Source: an uncultured Patescibacteria group bacterium
GTDB lineage: Bacteria > Patescibacteriota > JACMRA01
Reading direction: 5' to 3'
NCBI GenBank assembly: GCA_938041505.1
Contig: CALITC010000008.1
Coordinates: forward strand, 1 to 35,786
Length of the DNA: 35,786 nucleotides
Shown here: positions 7,713-17,320 of the stretch, piece after piece
How positions within the stretch are numbered: the first letter of the stretch is position 1
Layout of the letters: each line of letters begins with the position of its first letter
Made by a program: the position numbers and the translations under genes
Notes under the pieces: model-generated
Seen by the model: the letters and a program-made list of their open reading frames with translations, nothing else
What the model was told of the DNA's origin: nothing
Databases searched by the model: none

Positions 7713-8180
7713 ATGGTTATAGGTATAGACCCAGGAACAGCAACAGTGGGGTTTTCTTTAGTTAGCGGAACCAAAAAAAATCCAGTGATTCACGAGTATG
7801 GAATTCTACAAACGCCTCCTTTACCAAAAGAAAAGATGCCAGACCGCCTCGTCGAAATTGGACAAGACCTAGAACAGCTTATCAATAAATTTAAACCCAC
7901 TCATGCAGTTGTGGAAGACTTGTTCTTCTTCAAGAATCAAAAAACTGTAATTTCTGTTGCTCAATCTAGAGGAGTAATACTATTCGTCTTACGTAAAAAC
8001 AATATAGAAATTAACTCCTTAACACCTCTCCAGATCAAGCAAACAGTCACCGGTTATGGAAGGGCAGACAAAGCGCAGATGCAAAATATGGTCAAAAGAA
8101 TATTCAAATTAGACGAGATACCCAAGCCAGACGATGCAGCCGATTCACTAGCAATGGCTTGGATTGGTCTTCCAATGTAG
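7713..8180 (+). CDS. ruvC: Holliday junction resolvase RuvC
   Basis: This 155-aa RNase H-fold nuclease cuts Holliday junctions during recombination, with RuvAB. The four acidic active-site residues can be placed: D6 in IGIDPGT, E68 in VVEDLFF, and D141 and D144 in PDDAADSLAMA. These correspond to D7, E66, D138 and D141 of the E. coli enzyme. The segment TGYGRADKAQMQNMV is the usual DNA-binding helix region. It is 5 nt after topA and converges with the CAP-domain gene, the two stop codons being 1 nt apart with no visible terminator between them. Confidence 0.95.
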   Translation: MVIGIDPGTATVGFSLVSGTKKNPVIHEYGILQTPPLPKEKMPDRLVEIGQDLEQLINKFKPTHAVVEDLFFFKNQKTVISVAQSRGVILFVLRKNNIEINSLTPLQIKQTVTGYGRADKAQMQNMVKRIFKLDEIPKPDDAADSLAMAWIGLPM

Positions 8181-8181
8181 A

Positions 8182-8745
8182 CTAGCGTAATTGAATAACA
8201 TTTGCTTCTTCAGCTTGTTGTTCACCAAAAACTTGAACCACAAAAGTGGTTGGATAATTATTAAGATCACCGGAAACAATACCAAAACCAGTTTCAGAAA
8301 CACTCTCGTTGAGAAGATTTTCTCTATGAGATGGTGAATTGAGCCAGGCTTCAACCATTTCTTCTACAGAATCATACCCATTTGCCAAATTCTCGCCCGC
8401 TTCCTTATAAGTGTAATCATTATCTTTAATAAACTCTGACCAAGCTTTACCATTTACAGGGCTTATATGAGAAAAATAATTGTTCTTTTGCATATCTTCT
8501 GCCTTCTCTTGAGCTGCCGCCATAAGTTTATCATTCACCAATAATGGGCTAATATCTCGCTGAATGCGCTCTCTATTAATCACCGAATGTAAATCTACAG
8601 CTTCATAACCCACTTGAGTCTTGCGCACAGACTGGACTTGATTAGCCTGAAATAGAAAGAATACAAACGCAGCAATAGACATTCCACAAATAATTGTAGC
8701 TATCTTAATGAGTTTAAACTCTTGCTTGTTTGTGCCAAATGTCAT
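8182..8745 (-). CDS. membrane-anchored or secreted CAP/SCP-domain protein (YkwD-like)
   Basis: From the ATG at 8745 the product is 187 aa; the frame opens at 8766 but then overlaps the preceding gene by 19 nt. An N-terminal hydrophobic segment (IATIICGMSIAAFVFFLFQ) would act as signal or anchor. The rest is a CAP domain: VINRERIQRD start, NYFSHISP with the cavity histidine, AGENLANG with the glutamate, and SPSHRENLL with the second histidine. Bacterial CAP proteins are extracellular, and their biochemical role is mostly unknown. The gene follows the LOG gene by 2 nt and is probably co-transcribed with it. Confidence 0.85.
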   Translation of the reverse strand: MTFGTNKQEFKLIKIATIICGMSIAAFVFFLFQANQVQSVRKTQVGYEAVDLHSVINRERIQRDISPLLVNDKLMAAAQEKAEDMQKNNYFSHISPVNGKAWSEFIKDNDYTYKEAGENLANGYDSVEEMVEAWLNSPSHRENLLNESVSETGFGIVSGDLNNYPTTFVVQVFGEQQAEEANVIQLR

Positions 8746-8747
8746 AA

Positions 8748-9398
8748 TTATTTTGCGTATAGACAATTTACTACCTCTTCAGGAGTATCTACTATCTTAA
8801 ATAGCTTCATAAAATCTTTTGCAACCACCCCTCTTTCCATTAGCAAGATCTCCTTGAACCATTTCATATACCCAGCCCAAAACTTTGAATCGTACAAGAA
8901 AATCGGCTTCACTGGATACTTATCAGTTTTCATAAGGGTAAGGAGCTCCATAAGCTCATCTAAAGTCCCTAACCCACCCGGGGCAAAAACAAACGCATCA
9001 GATTGCCGTAATAGATACTTACGTACAGAAAATTGAGAAAAAACAAGACTTACATCTGGATTCGGAGCAGGTGGTTCTCCAGGAATGTTTATACAAAAGG
9101 CGTATGCCTTACCATTACCTTCTTTAGCGCCATCTAGTGCAGCCGTCATTATTCCTGGGCCTCCTCCAGAAACAATACCCCAGTCTTTTTTACCAAGAAG
9201 CTCAGCAATCTTTTCAATACCATTGTACGCTTTATCAGTACTTTTAACTCTAGAGCCACCATAAACTGTAAGTGTATGCGATCCAAGAGAGTTAAGTGCG
9301 AGCATACCCATCTCGTACTCTTGATTAATTATTTTCAACAGATTAAACTGCTCCTCACTCAGCGTTTGCAAGTGATCTTTGTTATTAACATGTGACAT
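8748..9398 (-). CDS. LOG-family nucleotide 5'-monophosphate phosphoribohydrolase (TIGR00730-type)
   Basis: This 216-aa Rossmann-fold protein carries the two signatures of the LOG/YgdH group: SGGGPGIMTAALDGA and APGGLGTLDELMELL (PGGxGTxxE). Family members hydrolyse the N-glycosidic bond of nucleoside monophosphates, and some release cytokinins. In a small bacterial genome nucleotide salvage or clean-up is more likely than hormone making, but that is inference. Older annotation as lysine decarboxylase is wrong for this family. The promoter at 9405-9433 places transcription start on the ATG itself, so the mRNA looks leaderless. Confidence 0.88.
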   Translation of the reverse strand: MSHVNNKDHLQTLSEEQFNLLKIINQEYEMGMLALNSLGSHTLTVYGGSRVKSTDKAYNGIEKIAELLGKKDWGIVSGGGPGIMTAALDGAKEGNGKAYAFCINIPGEPPAPNPDVSLVFSQFSVRKYLLRQSDAFVFAPGGLGTLDELMELLTLMKTDKYPVKPIFLYDSKFWAGYMKWFKEILLMERGVVAKDFMKLFKIVDTPEEVVNCLYAK

Positions 9399-9404
9399 AT
9401 ATTA

Positions 9405-9433
9405 ATTATATCCCAAATATTAATATATGACAA
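9405..9433 (-). promoter_or_regulatory. leaderless promoter of the LOG-family gene
   Basis: On the minus strand the -35 TTGTCA (9428-9433) and a perfect -10 TATAAT (9405-9410) are spaced by 17 nt. Six nt separate the -10 from the start codon, so the predicted +1 is the A of the ATG at 9398. The first bases, CTTGTCATA, also open the promoters at 22447 and 26352. Confidence 0.65.
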
Positions 9434-9481
9434 GTAATTATCTTTTTCAAAAAAAACAACACTTTAATAATTACTAGAGGA

Positions 9482-11233
9482 CTAGAGTTTAAACTTATGA
9501 ACACCACCATATCGTGAAAAGAGATAAAAGTGCTCCTCAGCCTCATCAAAGACCATTGAAAAGTTAAATCCTTGCAAGCCACTTGGTGCATCTAGTGTTC
9601 TGATTTTTATGTATCCTTTTTCACTATCAAGTTCGTAAACATTAACATTATGATTATCATATTCTATTCGAAACTCTCCATCTATAGTTTGCAGCCCAAT
9701 TATCTCTTCTCTGTATGCAACCTCCTCGACATCAAGTTCTACCCTTTCAGAGGTATCTAACTTAAGCTTGTAAGCTATCGAATTTTCATCAAAATGACCT
9801 TGATTGCCAAATGTACGAACACCACTTACTACAGTAAGTTCTTGATTGTCGAATTTCAGGAGATTATAACCCCCTTCAAATTGAGTTTGTGAAACAACAT
9901 TTCTATTGCTTGAATTAAACGAAAATTCTTCTACAATTAGTTCTCCACTTCTTACGTAGGCAACATACTCTCCATTTTCGCTAAATGTTAATGCGTTCGC
10001 GTCAACTGAGGCTTGCTCTTGAGTATTGAGGTTGTATACAACACCACCATTTTGACTAGTTCTCAAAAGATTTAACCAAATATCATTTTCATTAACATAG
10101 CTTAAATCAATTCTATCAATCTCAAAATCTACTGCAACAGTATCAACTGAAACCTCTTTACCTGTGATAAGGTCATACCCTCTTACCACACCCATTTGTC
10201 CTTCATCCTTAATAATAGCAACATATAATCTATTTCTTAGCAGGTCATACTCGATATCACTCTTTTCTTGGTGAATTATTTCCCATAATGGTTCTTGATT
10301 TTTTGAGTTAAACCTTACCGTTGAAAATTCATCAGTCATTATAAATTCGTCTTCAGCAGCTAGCAGAGCATGGTCGCTATTATTTTTACTAAACCCGTCG
10401 ATCCAGGGATACCTTGCAATCTCCGTCTCTAGTAAAAGGATATCTCTTTGTTGTTCATCATTAACTAATCCTTCAGAAAATGCAGCTTTATCTTTCTCAT
10501 AACTATCTAGATCTTTGATCAAAGCTGGTAATTGCTGCCATAGTTCAAAATACAGATCAATTTCCTCATGATTATTCAGCGAACTTTGTACAAACCTATT
10601 CGTTTCAGGATTAGAGCGATCGCTTGCATATCTATTAAGGGAGTTAACGCTAAAATTTTTTATTTCATCTTCAATTTCTTCATCCGATAAAGATTCTAGC
10701 ATTAATAACTTGTCATCTATGTTCTCAACAGTGTCATACAAAAAAAGATCGTAATCTTCTATAGAAAAAGTTGTCTTATTTTCCAAAAGTTCCCTCTGGT
10801 TAGCTAATATCAACTCAAAATAATCTTTTATGGTTAGCTCTGAAGCACAATCGTATTGAATATTTAGAACTGACTTATATGGAGCTATAATACTTTGAGC
10901 TACTTCTTCTCCACCCGTACTGGCAAACAATATCGAATAAACTAAAGAGTTCCAGTCCTCGTAAATCGGCTGATTATCTAAGTCATCCCCATAAAATTGA
11001 CTCATCACCCAAGCACCCTCACCCAGTGTCTTACCTTTAAGAGTGTATTTTTCTTCAAGAAATTTATCGGCTCCGTTATTGGGACTAAATACAGCACTCG
11101 AATCAAAATCAAAATTACATGCGTTCGGGACAAAACTGATATCTCCTTGTGCATAACGATACCCAACAAATCCTACTGCTACACTAACTAAAATTATAAC
11201 AGTCGACAGAAAAGCAATCCAAGACTTAGACAT
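9482..11233 (-). CDS. large exported protein of unknown function, possible C-terminal beta-propeller
   Basis: I use the ATG at 11233 (583 aa, MSKSWIAFLSTV...). A TTG six codons upstream also opens the frame, but the promoter at 11242-11270 would start transcription within about 2 nt of 11233. Residues 5-25 form one hydrophobic segment, so the rest should lie outside the membrane. About residues 30-280 are acidic and largely helical. The remainder has repeated short beta-strand patterns with aromatic residues (for example RLYVAIIKDEGQ and HFYLFSRYGGV) that suggest a propeller-like fold. I recognise no enzyme motif. It is monocistronic between the LOG gene and the 23S unit. Confidence 0.7.
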   Translation of the reverse strand: MSKSWIAFLSTVIILVSVAVGFVGYRYAQGDISFVPNACNFDFDSSAVFSPNNGADKFLEEKYTLKGKTLGEGAWVMSQFYGDDLDNQPIYEDWNSLVYSILFASTGGEEVAQSIIAPYKSVLNIQYDCASELTIKDYFELILANQRELLENKTTFSIEDYDLFLYDTVENIDDKLLMLESLSDEEIEDEIKNFSVNSLNRYASDRSNPETNRFVQSSLNNHEEIDLYFELWQQLPALIKDLDSYEKDKAAFSEGLVNDEQQRDILLLETEIARYPWIDGFSKNNSDHALLAAEDEFIMTDEFSTVRFNSKNQEPLWEIIHQEKSDIEYDLLRNRLYVAIIKDEGQMGVVRGYDLITGKEVSVDTVAVDFEIDRIDLSYVNENDIWLNLLRTSQNGGVVYNLNTQEQASVDANALTFSENGEYVAYVRSGELIVEEFSFNSSNRNVVSQTQFEGGYNLLKFDNQELTVVSGVRTFGNQGHFDENSIAYKLKLDTSERVELDVEEVAYREEIIGLQTIDGEFRIEYDNHNVNVYELDSEKGYIKIRTLDAPSGLQGFNFSMVFDEAEEHFYLFSRYGGVHKFKL

Positions 11234-11241
11234 ATACACTA

Positions 11242-11270
11242 TATATACCAAAAATATTGATAAATATCAA
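11242..11270 (-). promoter_or_regulatory. near-leaderless promoter of the 583-aa exported protein gene
   Basis: On the minus strand -35 TTGATA (11265-11270) and -10 TATATA (11242-11247) are spaced by 17 nt, with TGG just before the -10. Eight nt separate the -10 from the ATG at 11233, predicting a leader of about 2 nt. No Shine-Dalgarno sequence would fit. Confidence 0.5.
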
Positions 11271-11304
11271 GGTATAATGTCATTTATTATAAAGTATAAG
11301 TTTA

Positions 11305-11338
11305 TGTATAATACAAAATACACCCTTAGGGTGTATTT
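11305..11338 (-). terminator. rho-independent terminator of the 23S rRNA unit
   Basis: A 10-bp perfect hairpin, AAATACACCC / TTA / GGGTGTATTT (11316-11338), is followed on the minus strand by the T-rich stretch TTTTGTATTAT. It lies just outside the 23S processing stem, so the transcript ends directly after the rRNA. No 5S rRNA gene fits in between. Confidence 0.75.
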
Positions 11339-11340
11339 AA

Positions 11341-11361
11341 TGCTTTACAGCTGGATTTAAG
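11341..11361. repeat. left arm of the perfect 21-bp 23S processing stem
   Basis: This 21-nt segment is the exact reverse complement of 14861-14881. In the precursor RNA the two arms pair and enclose the whole 23S rRNA. A second 9-nt arm (11364-11372, TTGCTCAAT) pairs with 14809-14817. Such stalks are known RNase III processing sites in bacteria. Confidence 0.85.
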
Positions 11362-11394
11362 ATTTGCTCAATGAACACAGATTTTTTTATGTAC

Positions 11395-14745
<3,351 letters not shown>

Positions 14746-14768
14746 ATGTGAACTTACAATTCCCTTGT

Positions 14769-14845
14769 GACTTGATTAACAGTAATCAAGTCGACAGAAA
14801 TATGTAAAATTGAGCAATTCATGCGTCTCAAACACCGAAGTGTTT
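14769..14845 (-). other. two stable hairpins in the 23S precursor leader
   Basis: Between the 23S 5' end and the processing stem there is a 10-bp perfect hairpin GACTTGATTA/TAATCAAGTC at 14769-14792. A second 6-bp hairpin at 14830-14845 reads AAACAC-UUCG-GTGTTT on the RNA strand, a very stable tetraloop. They probably guide folding or processing of the precursor. Confidence 0.55.
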
Positions 14846-14860
14846 AAAATTCATGTTTTA

Positions 14861-14881
14861 CTTAAATCCAGCTGTAAAGCA
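14861..14881. repeat. right arm of the perfect 21-bp 23S processing stem
   Basis: This is the exact reverse complement of 11341-11361. It lies about 40 nt after the predicted transcript start of the 23S unit. Confidence 0.85.
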
Positions 14882-14926
14882 ACTACGTTACAGAGATTGT
14901 TTAAAATATGTTTTAAGTAGCCTATT

Positions 14927-14956
14927 ATTTAAAAGTCATTTTCCAGATATTGTCAA
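14927..14956 (-). promoter_or_regulatory. promoter of the 23S rRNA unit
   Basis: On the minus strand a perfect -35 TTGACA (14951-14956) is followed after 18 nt by TTAAAT (14927-14932). The predicted start near 14920 is just outside the 21-bp processing stem. This supports a single-gene 23S transcript rather than a product of a 16S-23S operon. The -10 is imperfect. Confidence 0.5.
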
Positions 14957-15068
14957 GAAACTTTTAGTAAAGAACCTTTTTTACACACCTCAATCCGCTG
15001 CAATGGAGACATATATTACAAATAACTAAAATAATTTTCAACCTCCAGTATAGGTCTAAATAACAATA

Positions 15069-15092
15069 ATTCTTGACAAGAATATGATTCTT
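15069..15092. promoter_or_regulatory. alternating ATTCTT/AAGAAT half-site array
   Basis: ATTCTT (15069-15074), AAGAAT (15078-15083) and ATTCTT (15087-15092) follow one another with exact 3-nt spacers, giving two overlapping perfect palindromes. The first overlaps a plus-strand TTGACA and a minus-strand TTGTCA. It lies between the divergent 23S and tRNA-Pro units and resembles an operator. The rest of the 14957-15125 interval shows a TATAAC at 15110-15115, possibly the tRNA -10, and nothing else I can name. Confidence 0.4.
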
Positions 15093-15125
15093 AATCAACT
15101 TATGGTTAGTATAACCTTATCTAAT

Positions 15126-15200
15126 CGGGGTGTGGTGCATCGGTAGCATGCTTGCTTTGGGAGCAAGAGGTACAGGGTTCAATTCCCTGCACCCCGACCA
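15126..15200 (+). tRNA. tRNA-Pro (anticodon UGG), CCA encoded
   Basis: The 75-nt gene folds as a full cloverleaf. The acceptor is CGGGGTG/CACCCCG, the D stem GTGC/GCAT, and the anticodon stem CTTGC/GCAAG around loop TTTGGGA (anticodon TGG). The T stem is CAGGG/CCCTG with loop TTCAATT, and the gene ends with discriminator A and encoded CCA. The C1-G72 pair is typical for bacterial proline tRNAs. UGG can read all four proline codons by wobble. Confidence 0.95.
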
Positions 15201-15210
15201 TTAAAAATAG

Positions 15211-15268
15211 CTGTAATTGTGATATTTTAGTATTATCTAAAGTAGAATAGTTACAGGTATTTTTTTTT
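15211..15268 (+). terminator. possible terminator of tRNA-Pro
   Basis: CTGTAA (15211-15216) can pair with TTACAG (15251-15256), followed by GTA and a run of nine T. The loop is long, so the signal is weak. It lies 10 nt after the tRNA and is placed correctly. Confidence 0.4.
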
Positions 15269-15283
15269 ACATTATAGTAAAAC

Positions 15284-16621
15284 TTAAACAGAGATAACTT
15301 GTAGATCATTTAATTTTTTAGCCTTGTACATTGCTTGATCTGCTTTTTGAAGAACATTTTCTGGTGTTATGTTGTAGTCATGCTCTACAAGCACTGCTCC
15401 AACACTAGGTTTGTAACCCAAACTAAAATCTTCGGACTCATAAGGGATCAAAAATTGAGCACGGATCTTCTTTGGTATTGGTTCATTAGAAGAATCTTGC
15501 AGCCCTCCATTTATTAAAACAACAAACTCATCCCCGCCAAGGCGGGCAACAACATCAGTCTCTCTCCTAAAAACACTCCGAAGTTTTTTAGCAGTGTCTA
15601 TAAGAACTTTATCACCAACATCGTGGCCATACGAATCATTAATAGATTTGAAATCGTTAAGATCTACAAATAACAATGTAAAAGGCTTTTTTTTGGTTAG
15701 TGAACTGCGCAAATTACGTATAAAGTACCTGCGATTATACAGTTTAGTTAAGTGATCAGAATGAGATTTACGTCGAAACCTCTCCTGCAAAACCTTAACT
15801 TGATGGATATTCTCAATCGATACCATAACCGAAGAAACCTCCCCACACTCATCATAATCAAAAGGAGTGATGCTATTCTTAGTCCACACTTTTGATCCAT
15901 TCGATTTAATATATTGCAACTCTTTGATCATCACCTCCCCCTTTTCAAGTTGACGCAGTCTAGAAACAAAATTCTTTTTATCAAAACGGACCTTATTAGA
16001 AATAATCGACATCCAAAACTCTGGCGTTAAATCCTCCCCCTTGTATCCAAAGATCTTTTCAAAAGCTAAATTAGTCTGATAAATAAAGTTCCTATTAAGG
16101 TCGAACAAAAAAATTACATGAGGAGTAAGTTGGTTAATCTTACGCAAAAAATTATTTGCTTTATCGAGTTCTCCTTGTGCCCTTTTAAGCTCAGTTATAT
16201 CTGAGGCATTCCCAACTATCATGTCCCCTTTCCCTTCAAAAATATTCGGCAGGCTACGTTTTTTAGTAAGAAAATACTTATCGCCTTTGGAAGTGGGAAT
16301 TTTTTCCGTTGCAGAATGTTCGCCACCATGACTTTTAAAAACATCCAAATCTCTCCGCCTAATCTTCTTAACTACCGAGTCTGGGAAGATATCCTCATCA
16401 GTCTTACCTATCATTGAGACACCAGGAGGAAACAACATCTGCTTTATTGTTTCGTTCATGAACAAATACTGCCCTGCTTCGTTCTTAATATATAAACCTG
16501 CTGGTATAATATCAAATATCTTTTGCAAAGTAGTATGAGAATTCGCCAATAGCGACAGATTATATCGATCATTTTCAGACAGGTTGCGATCATACGGTCT
16601 CAATCTACTATTTGATGGCAT
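15284..16621 (-). CDS. PAS-PAS-GGDEF diguanylate cyclase
   Basis: The 445-aa protein has two PAS-type sensor domains (about residues 30-145 and 155-275) and a C-terminal GGDEF domain (about 283-445). The catalytic motif is intact: RLGGDEFVV with GGDEF at 362-366, and LNDFKSINDSYGH just before it with metal ligand D320. R353-E-T-D356 lies five residues before the motif and fits the RxxD product-inhibition site. It should make cyclic di-GMP from two GTP in response to a PAS signal. There is no signal peptide or membrane segment, so it is cytoplasmic. It has its own promoter at 16650-16678. No c-di-GMP phosphodiesterase or receptor is seen in the window. Confidence 0.93.
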   Translation of the reverse strand: MPSNSRLRPYDRNLSENDRYNLSLLANSHTTLQKIFDIIPAGLYIKNEAGQYLFMNETIKQMLFPPGVSMIGKTDEDIFPDSVVKKIRRRDLDVFKSHGGEHSATEKIPTSKGDKYFLTKKRSLPNIFEGKGDMIVGNASDITELKRAQGELDKANNFLRKINQLTPHVIFLFDLNRNFIYQTNLAFEKIFGYKGEDLTPEFWMSIISNKVRFDKKNFVSRLRQLEKGEVMIKELQYIKSNGSKVWTKNSITPFDYDECGEVSSVMVSIENIHQVKVLQERFRRKSHSDHLTKLYNRRYFIRNLRSSLTKKKPFTLLFVDLNDFKSINDSYGHDVGDKVLIDTAKKLRSVFRRETDVVARLGGDEFVVLINGGLQDSSNEPIPKKIRAQFLIPYESEDFSLGYKPSVGAVLVEHDYNITPENVLQKADQAMYKAKKLNDLQVISV

Positions 16622-16649
16622 TATTATTACTACGAGTTAATTTATTATT

Positions 16650-16678
16650 AAAGTAAGGAATTACCTCAATAAAGTCAA
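16650..16678 (-). promoter_or_regulatory. promoter of the diguanylate cyclase gene
   Basis: On the minus strand TTGACT (16673-16678) and TACTTT (16650-16655) are spaced by 17 nt. The predicted start near 16643 leaves a leader of about 22 nt, with no Shine-Dalgarno sequence. Confidence 0.5.
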
Positions 16679-16686
16679 CTATAATT

Positions 16687-16724
16687 AAAAAATGACCAAG
16701 CTTCTATGAGATTATTGAAAGCTT
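16687..16724 (-). terminator. weak terminator after nth
   Basis: AAGCTTTC in the last codons of nth (16717-16724) can pair with GAAGCTT (16698-16704) with one bulge, and TTTTTT follows on the minus strand (16687-16692). The stem overlaps the stop codon region. Confidence 0.35.
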
Positions 16725-17315
16725 ACCAGTATCTTCTTTGCGAGCTGGCCAATAATACCTTCCATACAGAATAAAACGATGACTGACATCACCCCACTCT
16801 TCTTGAGGGAATAGTCCCATCAAATCCTGTTCTATCTTCTTTACATCAGTATGCTCAGTGAGATTCAGCTGACCTGCAAGCCTCTTAACATGCGTGTCTA
16901 CAGCAATCCCTTCGGCAAGTCTATAAAGCTCCCACAAAACAACGTTAGCAGTCTTACGCGCCGCTCCAGGAAACTGAACAATCTCTTTAACTGTTTTTGG
17001 AATTTCTCCGTTGTATTTCTCGTGCAATAGCCCCGCTGTCTTTTGGATATTCTTAGCCTTACCTCGATACAACCCTATAGACGAAATATCCTCCATAAGC
17101 TCATCCAAGTCTGCCTTAATATAATCCTCAAGCTTGGTGTACTTTTGGAACAATTTTTCAGTAACCTTATTGACCTGCTTATCAGTTGTCTGAGCTGACA
17201 TAATTACAGCAAACAGAAGCTCAAAGGGCTGAGTATAATTCAGCTCACACTTGGGATTAGGAAAAACCTCCTTGAGGTATTCATTGATAAGTCGTGCTCG
17301 ATTTTGTATATCCAT
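16704..17315 (-). CDS. nth: endonuclease III-like DNA glycosylase lacking the [4Fe-4S] cysteines
   Basis: The 203-aa protein aligns with endonuclease III, which removes oxidised pyrimidines and cuts abasic sites. The helix-hairpin-helix reads FPGAARKTANVV with catalytic K121. The catalytic aspartate is D140 in GIAVDTHVKRL. The C-terminal block GRYYWPARKEDTGKLSIIS aligns with the E. coli cluster region (GRYTCIARKPRCGSC...), yet every cluster cysteine is missing and the protein stops early. The hairpin GVG is also changed to GAA. It should still fold as a glycosylase/lyase but without the cluster. It is 5 nt downstream of the 1588-aa gene and probably on its transcript. Confidence 0.9.
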   Translation of the reverse strand: MDIQNRARLINEYLKEVFPNPKCELNYTQPFELLFAVIMSAQTTDKQVNKVTEKLFQKYTKLEDYIKADLDELMEDISSIGLYRGKAKNIQKTAGLLHEKYNGEIPKTVKEIVQFPGAARKTANVVLWELYRLAEGIAVDTHVKRLAGQLNLTEHTDVKKIEQDLMGLFPQEEWGDVSHRFILYGRYYWPARKEDTGKLSIIS

Positions 17316-17320
17316 AGTAA

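Noticed and set aside
11273-11340. 5S rRNA gene after the 23S gene
   Set aside because: Only a promoter, a terminator hairpin and AT-rich sequence are present; no 5S-like sequence or room for ~115 nt.
15121-15309. Minus-strand ORF of 62 aa containing GVQGIEPCTSCSQSKHATDAP
   Set aside because: This is the familiar antisense translation of a tRNA gene, here tRNA-Pro.
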